Shown here piece by piece: positions 19,401 through 28,300 of a DNA stretch of 64,000 nucleotides; the first letter of the stretch is position 1; every line of letters begins with the position of its first letter. The translations under genes and the position numbers were made by a program. The stretch comes from Mongoliitalea lutea (GTDB taxonomy: Bacteria > Bacteroidota > Bacteroidia > Cytophagales > Cyclobacteriaceae), in contig NZ_BMYF01000014.1 of NCBI RefSeq assembly GCF_014652135.1, positions 56,777 to 120,776 of the forward strand. Direction: 5' to 3'. Under the pieces are notes generated by a model. The model saw only the letters and a list, made by a program, of their open reading frames with translations. It was not told the origin of the DNA and made no database searches.

Positions 19401-19497
19401 CGAAGCCTTTTTTGCCCAAAGAATCTACCAATGTGGAAATACCCACATTTAGTTTTCTGGCTACTTGGCCCAATCGCATAGTTTTATCTTCTGACAT
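16444..19497 (-). CDS. infB: Translation initiation factor IF-2
   Basis: A 1017-residue GTPase that places initiator tRNA on the ribosome. It has an N-terminal IF2_N helical domain (about 4-55) and then a very long low-complexity linker (about 85-430) rich in Pro, Ala, Glu and Lys. The linker changes near residue 330 to Gly/Gln/Arg-rich repeats ([18 protein letters not shown]). A second IF2_N-like helical part (about 437-500) precedes the GTPase domain, with G1 GHVDHGKT (525-532), [14 protein letters not shown], and domains II to IV ending in MMQEIKKKK. The linker carries two copies of an LxGxxVLGKIxL motif (130-141 and 271-282). Third gene of the rimP-nusA-infB operon, 62 bases after nusA. 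Confidence 0.97.
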   Translation of the reverse strand: MSEDKTMRLGQVARKLNVGISTLVDSLGKKGFDVENNPNSKINIEQFNMLAKEFKSSAMEKEEASHLHIGKRHHENFTIEAESEAKEEKKSEPTPEPKPAAKSAPVAPSAKEEKAPEPEKEKVAVDAPKLQGIKVLGKIDLNPKKEQPAPEPVQAKVEPAKPAPAPEASKPAPAPKPSPAPEQKTASSEEKAAPQPQAVKPQSPDTRVNETLVQTAASKAPAPTKAETAPTSEPAKPSEEQKPIAAAPAAPAPTAEENVPMELISAKADALKGLTVLGKIVLPDERSKKKGGKPVASSDEKNKDNKKKRPRKRIDKKPGQGDRPAAAGGDANKPAQGQGQGQRPAGQGQGPRPGGGQGGQRPGDRRPQQGGRGNQRPAQNTNRVQKAEPTQKEIQDQIKQTLARLQGGGKSGGKSKRRDKRAERQREEMEGEEESKILRVTEFISANDLASLMDVSVNEVISTCLSLGMFVSINQRLDAEAITIITDEFGYEVEFSKPDEEIDEVEQIDSEEELVHRAPIVTIMGHVDHGKTSLLDYIRRSKVTADEAGGITQHIGAYDVTTTNGDKIAFLDTPGHEAFTAMRARGAKITDVAIIVIAADDSIMPQTKEAINHAQVAGVPMIFAINKVDKPNANPEKIKEELANMNLLVEDWGGKYQSQDISAKTGAGVDELLEKVLLEAEILELTANPNKNAMGTVIEASLDKGRGYVATVMVQAGTLKIGDVMLAGPHYGRVKAMFDHKGKRMKEVGPSTPVQVLGLGGAPQAGDTFKVYDNEREARDIANSREQILREQSLRTKKHITLDEIGRRLAIGSFKELNIIIKGDVDGSVEALSDSLLKLSKAEVSVNIIHKAVGQISESDVLLASASDAIIIGFNVRPSSNAKKLAENEEIEIRHYSIIYDAINQIKDAIEGMLEPEFEEIITGNVQVREVFKISKIGTVAGSYVTDGYVTRKNKIRIIRDGIVIHDGEIDQLKRFKDDVAEVKAGYECGISIKNFNNIQIDDIIEGYMMQEIKKKK

Positions 19498-19559
19498 ACG
19501 CTAAAAACTCTCTCTCTTAATTTTTTACAAATATAACCCAATAATTGGGGAATATTTTT

Positions 19560-20807
19560 TTATTCCTGTTCAAATTCCTGTCTGAGGATTCTAAAGACCT
19601 CCTCAATAGTCTCTTCTTCTAGCTCTGTTCTTCTCAACAAATCATCTTTAGTCAAAGTCAAGACACTCTTGGCAGTATCCAAACCTGTCTTCTTAAATTC
19701 GTCGATAATCCAGTGCTCGATTTCGTCGGCGAACTCTTCCAAGTCCACATCTTCATCTTCCAACTCACCCAACTCTCTGAATACGTCAATTTCATATCCA
19801 ACTAAGCGAGAAGCCAAACGAATATTGAATCCTCCTTTACCAATCGCCATGGATACTTGATCCGGCTTCAAGAATACAGAGATTCGCAATTTATCTTTGT
19901 CCACGTTGATTGAAGTCACTTTTGCAGGACTCAAGGCACGTTGTACATACAATTCAAGGTTATCTGTGTAGTTGATAACGTCAATATTCTCATTTTGCAA
20001 TTCACGTACAATTGCGTGAATTCTACTCCCTTTCATACCTACGCAAGCTCCTACGGGGTCGATTCTATCATCGTAAGATTCTACCGCTACTTTGGCACGC
20101 TCTCCTGGTTCTCTAACGATCTTTTTAATGGTAATCAAGCCGTCAAAGACCTCAGGAACTTCGTTTTCAAACAAACGCTCCAAGAAAATCGGAGAAGTTC
20201 TGGATAAAATGATCTTTGGATTGCCATTAACCATTTCTACCTTATGTACGATAGCGCGGGCATTATCCCCCTTTCTAAATCTATCTTTCGGGATTTGCTC
20301 ACCTTTGGGAAGAATCAATTCATTGCCTTCTCCATCAATCAACAATACCTCTCTACCCAATACTTGGTACACTTCTGCTGAAACAATTTCACCTACAAGC
20401 TCCTCGTACTGATTGAATAACAAGTCTTTTTCCAAATCTTTGATTTTTTGAATCAAAGTCTGTCTTGCCATTTGCACTGCTCTTCTACCGAAATCTTCTA
20501 ACTCGATTTTCTCGTACACTTCCTCGCCAACTTCGAAATCAGGCTCAATTTGTCTCGCTTCAGTCAAAGAGATCTTATCTAAATCCCAAATATCTTCGGA
20601 GTTATCATCGACGATTTCTCTAATTCTGAGGATTTCCAAGTCTCCCTTATCAGCGTTGATGGTCACATCAAAGTTTTCATCGTTCTCATACTTCTTGCGA
20701 ATCATCGCCCTGAAGACATCTTCCAGAATACGGATCATGGTAGGTCGATCCACATTTTTAGATCTTGCAAACTCTGCAAAGGAATCTATTAGAACTTTAG
20801 CATCCAT
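19560..20807 (-). CDS. nusA: Transcription termination/antitermination factor NusA
   Basis: A 415-residue RNA polymerase-binding factor. The N-terminal domain (1-130) begins MDAKVLIDSFAEFARSKNVD. An S1 RNA-binding domain follows (about 133-200, GEIVSAEVYQVLGREVLLI), then two KH domains (about 205-350, PVGACVGMKGSRIHAIVREL and MAIGKGGFNIRLASRL). A short helical C-terminus (about 370-415, DLLRRTELEEETIEEVF) replaces the two 70-residue acidic repeats of the enterobacterial protein, as is normal in Bacteroidota. It lies 5 bases after rimP and precedes infB, the common bacterial order. Confidence 0.97.
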   Translation of the reverse strand: MDAKVLIDSFAEFARSKNVDRPTMIRILEDVFRAMIRKKYENDENFDVTINADKGDLEILRIREIVDDNSEDIWDLDKISLTEARQIEPDFEVGEEVYEKIELEDFGRRAVQMARQTLIQKIKDLEKDLLFNQYEELVGEIVSAEVYQVLGREVLLIDGEGNELILPKGEQIPKDRFRKGDNARAIVHKVEMVNGNPKIILSRTSPIFLERLFENEVPEVFDGLITIKKIVREPGERAKVAVESYDDRIDPVGACVGMKGSRIHAIVRELQNENIDVINYTDNLELYVQRALSPAKVTSINVDKDKLRISVFLKPDQVSMAIGKGGFNIRLASRLVGYEIDVFRELGELEDEDVDLEEFADEIEHWIIDEFKKTGLDTAKSVLTLTKDDLLRRTELEEETIEEVFRILRQEFEQE

Positions 20808-20812
20808 CGTTG

Positions 20813-21283
20813 TTATTTAAATGAGACTAATACAATTGATTTTTTTATTTGCTCAAATGGAAGGGTCATTTCCTCCTCCACTGATTTCTTACCTTTTTCT
20901 TTCACCTTTACCTTCAGCTGAAGACCGAAAGTCTCCACGCCTATCAATTCTCCTTGAATCTCTTTACCGTCATCTAATGTAACTTTAAGAGATCTGCCAA
21001 TATTTTTCACATATTGCCTTTTAGAGTTTAATGGAAAATCCAACCCAGGGGAGGATACTTCTAAGATATATGCATCACTTAAAATCTCTTTGGCTTCAAT
21101 TTCCTCACCCACTGCTCTACTCACAATAGCGCAGGTGTCGATATTAAGTCCCTGATCTGCATCAATTAAGATCTTGACTGAAGTCTTCGAGGACTTTTCC
21201 AGTACTTGAACATCCACCACAAAATGAGTTTCATCTGGCAGATGCTTCAATACTATTTCTTCTATGCTTTCCTTGACATTCAT
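20813..21283 (-). CDS. rimP: Ribosome maturation factor RimP
   Basis: A 156-residue cytoplasmic factor for 30S subunit assembly. The N-terminal alpha/beta domain (1-85) contains ISDVDQ-like text (LIDADQGLNIDTCAIVSRAVGEEIEAKE) and the conserved LEVSSPGLDFPL. The C-terminal SH3-like domain (about 90-156) has GRSLKVTLDDGKEIQGELIGV. Length is standard. It is the first gene of the operon with nusA (5-base gap) and infB. A GC-rich hairpin sits in the leader 25 bases before the ATG. Confidence 0.95.
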   Translation of the reverse strand: MNVKESIEEIVLKHLPDETHFVVDVQVLEKSSKTSVKILIDADQGLNIDTCAIVSRAVGEEIEAKEILSDAYILEVSSPGLDFPLNSKRQYVKNIGRSLKVTLDDGKEIQGELIGVETFGLQLKVKVKEKGKKSVEEEMTLPFEQIKKSIVLVSFK

Positions 21284-21308
21284 AACTTTTCAATCCTAAC
21301 AAATGAAA

Positions 21309-21328
21309 GAGGGGACTCAAGTCCCCTC
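21309..21328 (-). promoter_or_regulatory. Leader hairpin upstream of rimP
   Basis: Perfect inverted repeat GAGGGGACT / AGTCCCCTC with a 2-base gap, located 25 bases before the rimP ATG and 21 bases after the candidate -7 box. It has no T-tract, so it is not a standard terminator. It could be an mRNA leader structure controlling the operon or an operator. Inference only. Confidence 0.5.
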
Positions 21329-21349
21329 ATGCATTCGGATATTATTTCA

Positions 21350-21357
21350 CAAATGTA
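21350..21357 (-). promoter_or_regulatory. Candidate -7 box for rimP-nusA-infB
   Basis: TACATTTG on the minus strand, an exact TAnnTTTG. A TTTG lies 15 bases further upstream, a little closer than usual. Transcription would start near 21345 and include the hairpin at 21309-21328 in the leader. Confidence 0.5.
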
Positions 21358-21390
21358 AGAAAAATATTCCCACAAAAAAAAACAGCATTC

Positions 21391-21423
21391 TTGTAAGAAA
21401 TTGGGAATTAGATAATAATTTTG
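21391..21423 (+). promoter_or_regulatory. Promoter of the mre operon
   Basis: TTG (21391-21393), 22 bases, then TAATTTTG (21416-21423), fitting the Bacteroidota TTG-N17-23-TAnnTTTG pattern. The predicted start near 21428 gives a leader of about 70 bases to mreB. Confidence 0.6.
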
Positions 21424-21496
21424 CCGACCCACAGGGAATATTTGGCATTATTAATGCTAAATTAGCGGCACAAACGAGACATAATTTAACAACAGA

Positions 21497-22525
21497 ATGG
21501 GTTTATTCGACTTTTTTTCAAGCGACATTGCCATAGATTTAGGAACAGCCAATACACTAATTATACATAAAGATAAAATTGTTGTAGACGAGCCTTCCAT
21601 TATTGCTATTGACAGATCTTCTAATAGAGTGCTGGCAGTAGGGAGGGATGCAATGAACATGCATGAAAAAACGCATGAGAATATCAAAACCATCCGTCCA
21701 TTAAAAGATGGAGTGATTGCGGACTTCTACGCCGCAGAACAAATGATCAGAGGATTAATAAAAATGATCCCAGGTCATAATAAAGGGATGTTTCCTAAAT
21801 CCCATAGAATGGTAATATGTATACCATCCGGGATAACCGAAGTAGAAAAAAGAGCGGTACGTGATTCTGCAGAACATGCAGGAGCCAAAGAAGTGTATAT
21901 GATTTACGAACCGATTGCGGCGGCTATCGGTATCGGTATTGATATTGAAAAACCGATGGGCTCAATGATTGTGGACATCGGGGGAGGAACAACAGAGATT
22001 GCCCTTATCGCTTTGTCCGGTATTGTCGCCGATCAATCGATCCGGGTGGCAGGAGACACCTTCACCAAGGACATTTTGGACTATATGCGCAGACAGCACA
22101 ATCTGCTGATAGGAGAGCGCTCTGCTGAAAAAGTTAAAATTGCAATCGGCTCTGCCTTGACGGAATTGGACGATGCTCCGGAAGATTACGAAATCAGAGG
22201 GAGAGATCTGATGACAGGAATTCCAAAAGTTATTAAAGTATCATATTCTGAAATTGCATTCGCTTTGGATAAATCTGTATCCAAAATCGAAGAAGCGGTA
22301 CTGAAAGCCTTGGAAATCGCTCCACCAGAGCTATCTGCTGATATTTATGATAACGGTATTCACTTGACTGGTGGTGGTGCCTTATTGAAAGGTTTGGATA
22401 AACGATTGCATCAAAAAACGAAGCTTCCTATACACATTGCCGAAGATCCTTTAAGAGCGGTGGTGAGAGGTACAGGTACAGCTTTGAAAAATATTCATAA
22501 CTTCAGGACAGTTTTGATGACTTAA
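21497..22525 (+). CDS. mreB: Rod shape-determining protein MreB
   Basis: A 342-residue bacterial actin that forms short membrane-associated filaments and directs side-wall synthesis. Actin-fold signatures are present: phosphate 1 (IDLGTANTLI, 13-22), the connecting region MVICIPSGITEVEKRAVRDS, phosphate 2 (MIVDIGGGTTEIALI), and the adenosine motif LTGGGALLKGLD. Length is typical. It is the first gene of a five-gene elongasome operon, and the start at 21497 (MGLFDFFSSDIAIDLG) has the amphipathic-type N-terminus of the family. Confidence 0.98.
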   Translation: MGLFDFFSSDIAIDLGTANTLIIHKDKIVVDEPSIIAIDRSSNRVLAVGRDAMNMHEKTHENIKTIRPLKDGVIADFYAAEQMIRGLIKMIPGHNKGMFPKSHRMVICIPSGITEVEKRAVRDSAEHAGAKEVYMIYEPIAAAIGIGIDIEKPMGSMIVDIGGGTTEIALIALSGIVADQSIRVAGDTFTKDILDYMRRQHNLLIGERSAEKVKIAIGSALTELDDAPEDYEIRGRDLMTGIPKVIKVSYSEIAFALDKSVSKIEEAVLKALEIAPPELSADIYDNGIHLTGGGALLKGLDKRLHQKTKLPIHIAEDPLRAVVRGTGTALKNIHNFRTVLMT

Positions 22526-22531
22526 TGAAGA

Positions 22532-23365
22532 ATGCAGCGGATTTTCCTGTTCTTATATCGAATTCGGGCCTTTTTGCTATTCGTAGCATTAGAGGCCATT
22601 GCTATTTTTCTGATAGTTTCCAATAACTCTCAGCAGGGATCAGCTGCACTTAACAGTGCCAATCAACTCAGTGGTTCTATCCTGAATACGCAATCCAACG
22701 TGTTGGACTATTTCTCTTTGGCTACAGTCAATAAGGCACTGGTAGATAAAAATGCCAACCTATTAGCCGAATTAGAAAAATTCAAAAGACCTGCAGACTC
22801 CGTGTATATTGAATTGGATAGTGTCTTGAGCGCAAGTTTTCAATTTAAGGGAGCAAAGGTCATCAATAACTCCATCCATCACAGCCAAAACTACCTGACC
22901 ATCAACCGTGGTTCGGCCCATGGTATCAAAGAAGGTATGGGAGTGTTTAATGAAGAAGGAGTAGTAGGCAGAGTGAAAGCCGTGACCAAGAATTTTGCTT
23001 CTGTCATATCCTTGCTACATACCGATTTATTGGTTTCTTCCAAGGTCAAATCATCTGAGGTATTCGGCTCTACTAAATGGGACGCCGCAGATCCAAAGCG
23101 TGCAAAAATGCTCTATGTTCCTCGACACGTATCAATTGAAATCGGGGATGAAATCGTAACCTCCGGATATAATGCAGTCTTTCCTGAAGGAATCTCCATA
23201 GGAAAAGTCATCAATGTTCAGCCGGGGAAAGAAACAAACTACCTAGATATTACTTTAGAATTATCAACTGATTTTACTAGAATTTCATATGTCTACTTAG
23301 TAGAAAACAATCAGGAGCAGGAATTGGATGAATTATACGAATCAAGCAGCATAAGTAATGAATAG
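22532..23365 (+). CDS. mreC: Rod shape-determining protein MreC
   Basis: A 277-residue bitopic membrane protein. One N-terminal transmembrane helix (about 10-30, FLLFVALEAIAIFLIV) is followed by a coiled-coil stretch (about 65-92, NKALVDKNANLLAELEKF) and a periplasmic beta-domain. The latter has YLTINRGSAHGIKEGMGV and GVVGRVKAVTKNFASVISLL, the conserved MreC core. It couples MreB filaments to the periplasmic synthases. It begins 6 bases after mreB and overlaps the next gene by 8 bases. Confidence 0.96.
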   Translation: MQRIFLFLYRIRAFLLFVALEAIAIFLIVSNNSQQGSAALNSANQLSGSILNTQSNVLDYFSLATVNKALVDKNANLLAELEKFKRPADSVYIELDSVLSASFQFKGAKVINNSIHHSQNYLTINRGSAHGIKEGMGVFNEEGVVGRVKAVTKNFASVISLLHTDLLVSSKVKSSEVFGSTKWDAADPKRAKMLYVPRHVSIEIGDEIVTSGYNAVFPEGISIGKVINVQPGKETNYLDITLELSTDFTRISYVYLVENNQEQELDELYESSSISNE

Positions 23366-23879
23366 TAGAAAGATTTTTTATCTCATAGTAAGCTTTTTCT
23401 TATTCCTGCTAGTTCAGGTTCTGATTTTGAAAAACATGGTCATATTTGGGGTGGTGTTTTGCTTTTTGTATGTGCTGTACCTCTTATTACTTCCATTGGA
23501 ATTTAAAGTTATAACGATGCTTTTGATTTCTTTTATAATTGGTATCTCTGTTGATCTTTTTTATGATACGATGGGGATTCACACAGCAAGTTTATTAGTG
23601 ATAGGCTTTATCCGTAATCAATGGATCAAAATTATCACTCCTACGGGAGGGTATGATGAGGATTTGCAACCTACATTTTTAAACATGGGCTTTGGTTGGT
23701 TTCTCACTTATAGTATACCGCTTTTTTTAATTCATCATTTTCTGTTTTTTTCAATAGAAATGTTGGGCACAGATTTGTTCATACCTGTGATTCAAAAAAC
23801 CGTATTCAGTGCTACCTTTGTATTTATAATTAGTATAATTGTTCAACTGTTATTTTACAGGAGAAGAAGGGGTGTTTAA
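23358..23879 (+). CDS. mreD: Rod shape-determining protein MreD
   Basis: A 173-residue polytopic membrane protein with about five hydrophobic helices and few charged residues, as expected of MreD. Sequence conservation in this family is low. The assignment rests mainly on size, topology (helices near 6-30, 33-70, 75-92, 112-135, 145-168) and its place between mreC (8-base overlap) and the PBP2 gene (1-base overlap). It would be the third member of the MreBCD complex. Confidence 0.9.
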   Translation: MNSRKIFYLIVSFFLFLLVQVLILKNMVIFGVVFCFLYVLYLLLLPLEFKVITMLLISFIIGISVDLFYDTMGIHTASLLVIGFIRNQWIKIITPTGGYDEDLQPTFLNMGFGWFLTYSIPLFLIHHFLFFSIEMLGTDLFIPVIQKTVFSATFVFIISIIVQLLFYRRRRGV

Positions 23880-25678
23880 TGAATGAACAAAGACCTATCA
23901 TCCTCAGCATCGCAATAATATTGGTGGGGTTGATAATTGTAGCAAGATTATTCTCAATTCAGGTATTGGACGACAGCTTTTTGAAAAGGGCTGAAAGGAA
24001 CGCTATTCAACGAGTGGTAGACCACCCATACAGAGGGCTTGTCTACGATCGTACAGGCAAAATCTTGGTATACAACAATCCGATTTTTGATTTGATGGTC
24101 ATTCCACGGGAATTCACGGTGAAGGATACAGCCCGCTTTTGTGAAATTTTTCAAATCAGTAAAGAGCACTTGATTGAGAACTACACAGCTGCACGAAAAT
24201 ATTCAAGTGTTAAACCTTCTCCTTTGGTAAAACAGATATCTACAACTGATTTTGCCAGAATTCAGGATTATCTGATAGATTATCCTGGACTTTTTGTAAT
24301 GACCCGTTCGGTACGATCTTATCCACAACCAGCGGCCGCTAATGCCCTTGGTTATATTGGGGAGATTTCTGCACGGCAGCTCGAACGTGATACTCTAAAA
24401 TACTACAGACAAGGAGACTTTGTAGGTCTTAGTGGTATCGAAGGATACTACGAAAATACCCTTCGTGGAGTCAAAGGTGTCAAATATAAAATGGTCAACG
24501 TTCGTGGCGTTGATAAGGGGCCGTTTAAAAGTGGAGAATACGACACTGCTTCGGTGGCAGGCCATAACATCACCTCTACCATTGACCTTGCTCTCCAAGA
24601 ATACGGAGAATTATTGATGGCTGGAAAGCGGGGATCTGTGGTTGCAATTGAGCCTAAAACTGGAGAAATCCTTGCCATGATTTCAGCACCTACCTATGAC
24701 CCTAATCTATTGACAGGTGCCAAATTTGGGTCCAATTATTTACTGTTGAACCGGGATGACAGCAAGCCTTTGTTTAACAGGCCTATCATGGCCATGTACC
24801 CTCCAGGTTCGATCTTTAAGGTTGTACAATCGCTGATTGGTTTGCAGATGGGCGTATTAAATCCCAATACGACACTTTCCTGCAATCGCTCCTTGGTAGC
24901 TTGTCATAATCACCCCAATCCTGTTAATCTTTTTGGAGCAATCAAATACTCTTGTAATCCTTACTATCATCAGGCCTACAGAATGATGATCAATCGTGAG
25001 GTATCTCGTAATACCTTTAAAGATACAGAAATTGGTCTCAATGAATGGAGAGAAAAGGTAATGAAGTTTGGTCTTGGCGGGCCTTTGGGGATTGATTTAT
25101 TCAATGAAAAGGGCGGTTCCATCCCTTCAAGCAAATTATACGATCGGGTTTATGGACCCAATCGTTGGAAATACTCCACCATTTATTCTCTTTCCATTGG
25201 TCAGGGAGAAATGCTTGTGACACCTTTGCAGATGGCCAACTTAGCTGCAATTTTCGCTAACAAAGGCTATTATTATACTCCTCATTTGATCAAGGCAATA
25301 GATGGAGATCCAACGAAAATCGATATCAAATACCGAACAAAAATTGAAGTAGGGGTAGATTCTCATCACTTTGATATGGTACAAGACGCCATGGCAGAGG
25401 CCATCTATGGTACAGCGGCGAGAGCAGCTATCAAAGATATTACTGTCGCCGGAAAAACAGGTACAGCCCAAAATCCTCAAGGAGAAGATCATTCGGTTTT
25501 CGTGGCTTTTGCCCCTAAGGAAGACCCTAAAATCGCCATCGCAGTGTATGTAGAAAATGCAGGCTGGGGTGGTCGTGCAGCTGCAAGCACGGCGAGCTTG
25601 ATGATAGAAAAGTATATCCGAGGCTACATTACCCGAGAGGCATTGGAAGAGTATGTGCTGGTAGGAAAATTTATGTAA
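23879..25678 (+). CDS. mrdA: Penicillin-binding protein 2 (elongation transpeptidase)
   Basis: A 599-residue class B PBP that cross-links side-wall peptidoglycan. One N-terminal membrane helix (about 7-27), a dimerisation/pedestal region (about 45-225, with RGLVYDRTGKIL) and a transpeptidase domain (about 245-590) are present. The active-site motifs are S311-I-F-K314 (PPGSIFKVV), S358-C-N360 and K526-T-G-T529. Length and motif spacing fit PBP2/MrdA. It shares an ATG/TAA overlap with mreD and is followed directly by rodA, its glycosyltransferase partner. Confidence 0.97.
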   Translation: MNEQRPIILSIAIILVGLIIVARLFSIQVLDDSFLKRAERNAIQRVVDHPYRGLVYDRTGKILVYNNPIFDLMVIPREFTVKDTARFCEIFQISKEHLIENYTAARKYSSVKPSPLVKQISTTDFARIQDYLIDYPGLFVMTRSVRSYPQPAAANALGYIGEISARQLERDTLKYYRQGDFVGLSGIEGYYENTLRGVKGVKYKMVNVRGVDKGPFKSGEYDTASVAGHNITSTIDLALQEYGELLMAGKRGSVVAIEPKTGEILAMISAPTYDPNLLTGAKFGSNYLLLNRDDSKPLFNRPIMAMYPPGSIFKVVQSLIGLQMGVLNPNTTLSCNRSLVACHNHPNPVNLFGAIKYSCNPYYHQAYRMMINREVSRNTFKDTEIGLNEWREKVMKFGLGGPLGIDLFNEKGGSIPSSKLYDRVYGPNRWKYSTIYSLSIGQGEMLVTPLQMANLAAIFANKGYYYTPHLIKAIDGDPTKIDIKYRTKIEVGVDSHHFDMVQDAMAEAIYGTAARAAIKDITVAGKTGTAQNPQGEDHSVFVAFAPKEDPKIAIAVYVENAGWGGRAAASTASLMIEKYIRGYITREALEEYVLVGKFM

Positions 25679-25679
25679 G

Positions 25680-26957
25680 GTGAGAAATAAAGACGACTTA
25701 TATTTAAATAAAATCGATTGGTTAACAGTCAGTATATATGCCTGTCTTGTAATTTTTGGGTGGTTCAACATCTATGCTGCTGTTTTTGACGAGCAATTTC
25801 CAAAAAGTATTTTTGACCTTTCCATCAATTCAGGACAACAGTTAGTCAGAATTGGTGCGGCATTCATAATTATTTTACTGATTATGGTCGCAGATTATAG
25901 AGCATTTGATAATCTAGCCTGGATTTTATACATATTATTTTTAGTCTTGCTAATTGTTACCCCATTTATTGGAAAAGAAGTCAACGGTCAAATTCTTTCC
26001 ATTGGTGTTGGTTCATTTCGAATCCAGCCATCTGAATTTGCAAAATTTACAACTGCTTTGGCATTGGCTAAGTATATGGAAAGACCAAGTTTTGATCTCT
26101 CCCAAGTCAAGCACCAACTACAGGCCGTAATTATTATCATGATACCGGTGATTTTGATCATGTTGCAACCCGACACAGGGACTGCAATGGTGTACTTTGC
26201 ATTCTTTATCATGCTTTACAGAGAAGGGATGCCTCAAACATACTATATCTTAGGCCTGGCTTTTATTGCAATCTCTTTGCTTGCATTAGGGATTGAAAAT
26301 AACCTATACCTAGTTGGTGGAGTTTTTGCCATTATTTTATTATTGATAATAACAGGGAAAAAACGAATTGGGAGGATCGTTGCACTTGTGGGAATTGGAA
26401 TTTTCACAGTAGTTTACATCTACAGCTTAGATTACGTGGTATCCAAATTACCAGAACACCAACAAAACCGAATCATGGTGTTATTCAATCCTGACCTAGA
26501 TCCCCTAGGAGTAGGCTGGAATGTCACACAGTCCAAAATTGCCATTGGTTCGGGTGGTTTTTGGGGCAAAGGCTACCTAGAAGGAACCCAAACAAAATTT
26601 GACTTTGTTCCCGAGCAACATACGGACTTTATCTTCTGTACTTTAGGAGAAGAGTTTGGTTGGGTTGGAAGCACAGTGGTTTTAATTCTTTTCTGTACGT
26701 TACTCATTCGGTTGATTTTTCTTGCTGAGCGCCAAAAAAATAGATTTTCAAGGATCTATGGGTATTGTGTAGTTTCTATTCTACTCTTTCATGTGATGGT
26801 TAATATCTCTATGACCATCGGACTGTTTCCTGTGGTCGGGATACCACTCCCATTCTTTAGCTACGGAGGCTCCTCGCTTTGGTCTTTTACGATTTTATTG
26901 TTCATCTTTATCAAACTGGACTCCCATAGGATTCAGTTGTTGGGAAGGATGAATTAG
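25680..26957 (+). CDS. rodA: Peptidoglycan glycosyltransferase RodA
   Basis: A 425-residue SEDS-family polymerase with about ten transmembrane helices. Family motifs are visible: SFRIQPSEFAKF (cf. IQPSE), NPDLDPLGVGWNVTQSKIAIGSGG, the extracellular QTKFDFVPEQHTDFIF with the catalytic-type Asp, and the C-terminal GIPLPFFSYGGSS. It starts with GTG one base after the mrdA stop; this start is forced by the frame and fits MRNKDDLYLNKIDW. Together with PBP2 it forms the elongasome synthase. It ends only 5 bases from the convergent DUF58 gene, with no hairpin between them. Confidence 0.96.
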   Translation: MRNKDDLYLNKIDWLTVSIYACLVIFGWFNIYAAVFDEQFPKSIFDLSINSGQQLVRIGAAFIIILLIMVADYRAFDNLAWILYILFLVLLIVTPFIGKEVNGQILSIGVGSFRIQPSEFAKFTTALALAKYMERPSFDLSQVKHQLQAVIIIMIPVILIMLQPDTGTAMVYFAFFIMLYREGMPQTYYILGLAFIAISLLALGIENNLYLVGGVFAIILLLIITGKKRIGRIVALVGIGIFTVVYIYSLDYVVSKLPEHQQNRIMVLFNPDLDPLGVGWNVTQSKIAIGSGGFWGKGYLEGTQTKFDFVPEQHTDFIFCTLGEEFGWVGSTVVLILFCTLLIRLIFLAERQKNRFSRIYGYCVVSILLFHVMVNISMTIGLFPVVGIPLPFFSYGGSSLWSFTILLFIFIKLDSHRIQLLGRMN

Positions 26958-26962
26958 TTAAT

Positions 26963-28300
26963 TTAAATCAAGCCCCTCGCCTTCAATTCTAAGTACTTGT
27001 TGATCGTATTAATGCTCAAGTCCTTGGGTTTGGTCAAGATGGTTTGGATGCCATGACGGTTGAGTTCTTTGGCCATCAGCCGCTTATCGTAAAGAAACTT
27101 ACCTGCAATGGTTTGCATCAATACATCCGAAATACGTTCCGATGGCTCGGATGCCACAGACTCAAGCAAGGTATTTTCGAACATGACCACTACCAGTAGG
27201 TGCTGCTTGGCTATTGCCTGTAGGTAAGGCATCTGCCGCTCCAATGCAGATTGATGCTCAAAATTGGTAAAAAGAATGACCATGCTTCGTTGATTGACCT
27301 TGCGCTTTAGCCAAGTGTATAACAGCCCAAAATCCGTGTCCAAATAATCTGTCTTCAGGCCATAGAGCATTTCCAAAATACCCAACAAATGAGTTTTGCG
27401 GTTACTAGCTGCGAGTGATTTATGGATGGTATGGGAAAATGTAACCACCCCTGCTTTATCTCCTTTCTTGATGGCAATATTGGAAAAAGCAAGGCAACTA
27501 TTGATCGCATAATCCAAAAGACTCAGGCCTTCAAATGGCATCTGCATCACCCTCCCCATGTCCAAAATGGAATAAATCGGCTGAGACTTTTCATCCTGAA
27601 ACTGATTGACCATCAGATTCGCCGCTTTAGCTGTGGCTTTCCAATTGATCGAGCGCACATCATCCCCAAGGCTGTATTCCTTGATTTGCTCAAATTCCAA
27701 GGTATGTCCGATTCTTCGGATCTTCTTTAAGCCCTGATCCACTCTTTTGGTATCATTGGCCAAAAAATCATATTGCTGCATTTGAATAAAGGAGGGATAT
27801 ACCTTGACCAATTGCCCCCGCTGGAAACTCAACCTTCGTTTGACCAACCCCAACTTACTTTGCACAAATACATGCAAATCCCCGAAATAATATTCTCCTC
27901 TCTCCAAAGGAATCAGCTGATACACTAATGTTATTTCTTCTTTGGACGGTAGCTCCCCTTTAAGTTCAAAATCTCTTTTTTGAAATTGTACAGGTATCTC
28001 ATCGATGATGGTGTAGGTAATTGGAATGGCCAAGTGGTTATCCAATAACAACCGGACCTCATTCACATCTGAATTGGAAAACTTCTCTGGCAATAAGCGT
28101 TGAGCAAACAATGCATCCTGTTTTCGAAAAAGGATAATCGTATCCAATACCAACAAAAAAGCCAAGCTCCAAAGCAGGATAATCCCAACGGGAAACAAAA
28201 AAGCAATCCAATATGAGAGCAAAAAGATTACACTCAATCCAAGCAGTACCGCATAAAGCCGATACCCTAAAAATAACTGTTGGATAAACTTTTTAAGCAT
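26963..28300 (-). CDS. DUF58 (VWA-like) protein of the MoxR cluster
   Basis: A 445-residue protein with two N-terminal membrane helices (about 15-50), a beta-rich region (about 95-175) and a DUF58/VWA-like domain. The domain core has EYSLGDDVRSINWKATAK (the family signature) and SILDMGRVM, with metal-site-like D-x-G. DUF58 proteins accompany MoxR ATPases and are thought to be their substrates or adaptors. The start overlaps the MoxR stop (ATG within TGATG), so they are translationally coupled. Last gene of the minus-strand cluster. Confidence 0.9.
   Translation of the reverse strand: MLKKFIQQLFLGYRLYAVLLGLSVIFLLSYWIAFLFPVGIILLWSLAFLLVLDTIILFRKQDALFAQRLLPEKFSNSDVNEVRLLLDNHLAIPITYTIIDEIPVQFQKRDFELKGELPSKEEITLVYQLIPLERGEYYFGDLHVFVQSKLGLVKRRLSFQRGQLVKVYPSFIQMQQYDFLANDTKRVDQGLKKIRRIGHTLEFEQIKEYSLGDDVRSINWKATAKAANLMVNQFQDEKSQPIYSILDMGRVMQMPFEGLSLLDYAINSCLAFSNIAIKKGDKAGVVTFSHTIHKSLAASNRKTHLLGILEMLYGLKTDYLDTDFGLLYTWLKRKVNQRSMVILFTNFEHQSALERQMPYLQAIAKQHLLVVVMFENTLLESVASEPSERISDVLMQTIAGKFLYDKRLMAKELNRHGIQTILTKPKDLSINTINKYLELKARGLI

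Noticed and set aside
18913..19452. 179-codon Arg/Phe-rich ORF antisense to infB
   Set aside because: It is the antisense shadow of the Pro/Ala/Glu/Lys linker of IF-2.
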